From assembly GCA_947624075.1 (NCBI GenBank), contig CANQIM010000077.1:1-5745 (forward strand): DNA of 5,745 nt, given 5' to 3'. The first letter of the stretch is position 1. Every line of letters starts with the position of its first letter. This document shows, piece after piece, positions 5,649-5,745 of this stretch. Both the position numbers and the translations under genes were made by a program. Source of the stretch: an uncultured Bacilli bacterium. Its GTDB lineage: Bacteria; Bacillota_I; Bacilli_A; RF39; UBA660. The notes under the pieces are model-generated. The model did not search any database. It was not told where the DNA came from and saw only the letters and a list, made by a program, of their open reading frames with translations.

Positions 5649-5745
5649 CTTGGCAACTTCCTATTTTTGCATACACTATCGTCGGCGTAAAGTGGCTTAA
5701 CTTCTGTGTTCGGGATGGGAACAGGTGTACCCCACTTGCTATCGT
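5649..5745 (-). rRNA. rrf: 5S ribosomal RNA, 5' end outside the window
   Basis: Read on the minus strand, the segment has the conserved 5S core: GATAGCAAG near the 5' side, CACCTGTTCCCATCCCGAAC with the CGAAC loop (5712-5708), GAAGTTAAG (5704-5696), and a 3' end TTGCCAAG that would pair with the missing 5' end. I place the 3' end at 5649 by that helix; a few bases either way are possible. About eight bases should be missing beyond the right edge, giving a total of roughly 105. That is about ten shorter than the usual Bacillota 5S, the shortage falling in the helix IV region. It is probably the last gene of an rRNA operon; the 23S gene would lie to the right. Confidence 0.95.

Overview
This is an AT-rich stretch of a bacterial chromosome in which every supported gene lies on the minus strand, so transcription runs from right to left. 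The protein families, the Shine-Dalgarno (SD) sequences (AGGAGG, AAGGAAGTGA) and the gene order point to a low-GC Bacillota. TGA is used as a stop in tsaE, tsaB and rimI and Trp is read from TGG in tsaE, so the standard bacterial code applies. The 5S rRNA looks shorter than the usual bacillar form and resembles the short mollicute type. This suggests an AT-rich member of Bacilli or a mollicute-related lineage such as Erysipelotrichia, but I cannot name a genus with confidence.

Layout, in the direction of transcription. (1) 5745-5649: 3' portion of a 5S rRNA gene, probably the end of an rRNA operon, followed by an intrinsic terminator (5631-5601). (2) 5564-2908: tldD and tldE (pmbA), overlapping by one base (TAATG), closed by a terminator at 2899-2876. 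(3) 2847-1380: tsaE, tsaB and rimI, joined by two ATGA stop/start overlaps. The tsaE promoter appears to be built into the tldE terminator. A weaker terminator candidate follows rimI. (4) 1181-177: tsaD, behind a 198-base AT-rich gap with its own extended -10 candidate and an SD matching 9 of 10 bases of AAGGAGGTGA, and followed by a strong terminator (171-137). (5) 1-136: no gene, but an extended -10 promoter candidate facing left and a long stem with U-tracts on both sides.

Function. TldD and TldE form a heteromeric metalloprotease in which TldD carries the zinc site and TldE is the non-catalytic partner. TsaE, TsaB and TsaD are the core of the machinery that transfers the threonylcarbamoyl group to A37 of ANN-decoding tRNAs (t6A). 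The fourth protein, TsaC/Sua5, which makes threonylcarbamoyl-AMP, is not in the window. RimI is a GNAT N-acetyltransferase often found in this cluster. The tsaE-tsaB-rimI-tsaD order matches Bacillus subtilis ydiB-ydiC-ydiD-ydiE.

I found no mobile element, CRISPR array, tRNA or clearly new system. The points most worth a second look are the terminator/promoter overlap before tsaE, the small promoter-hairpin unit at the left edge, the eroded acetyl-CoA motif of RimI, the tldDE pair with no visible substrate, and the short 5S rRNA.
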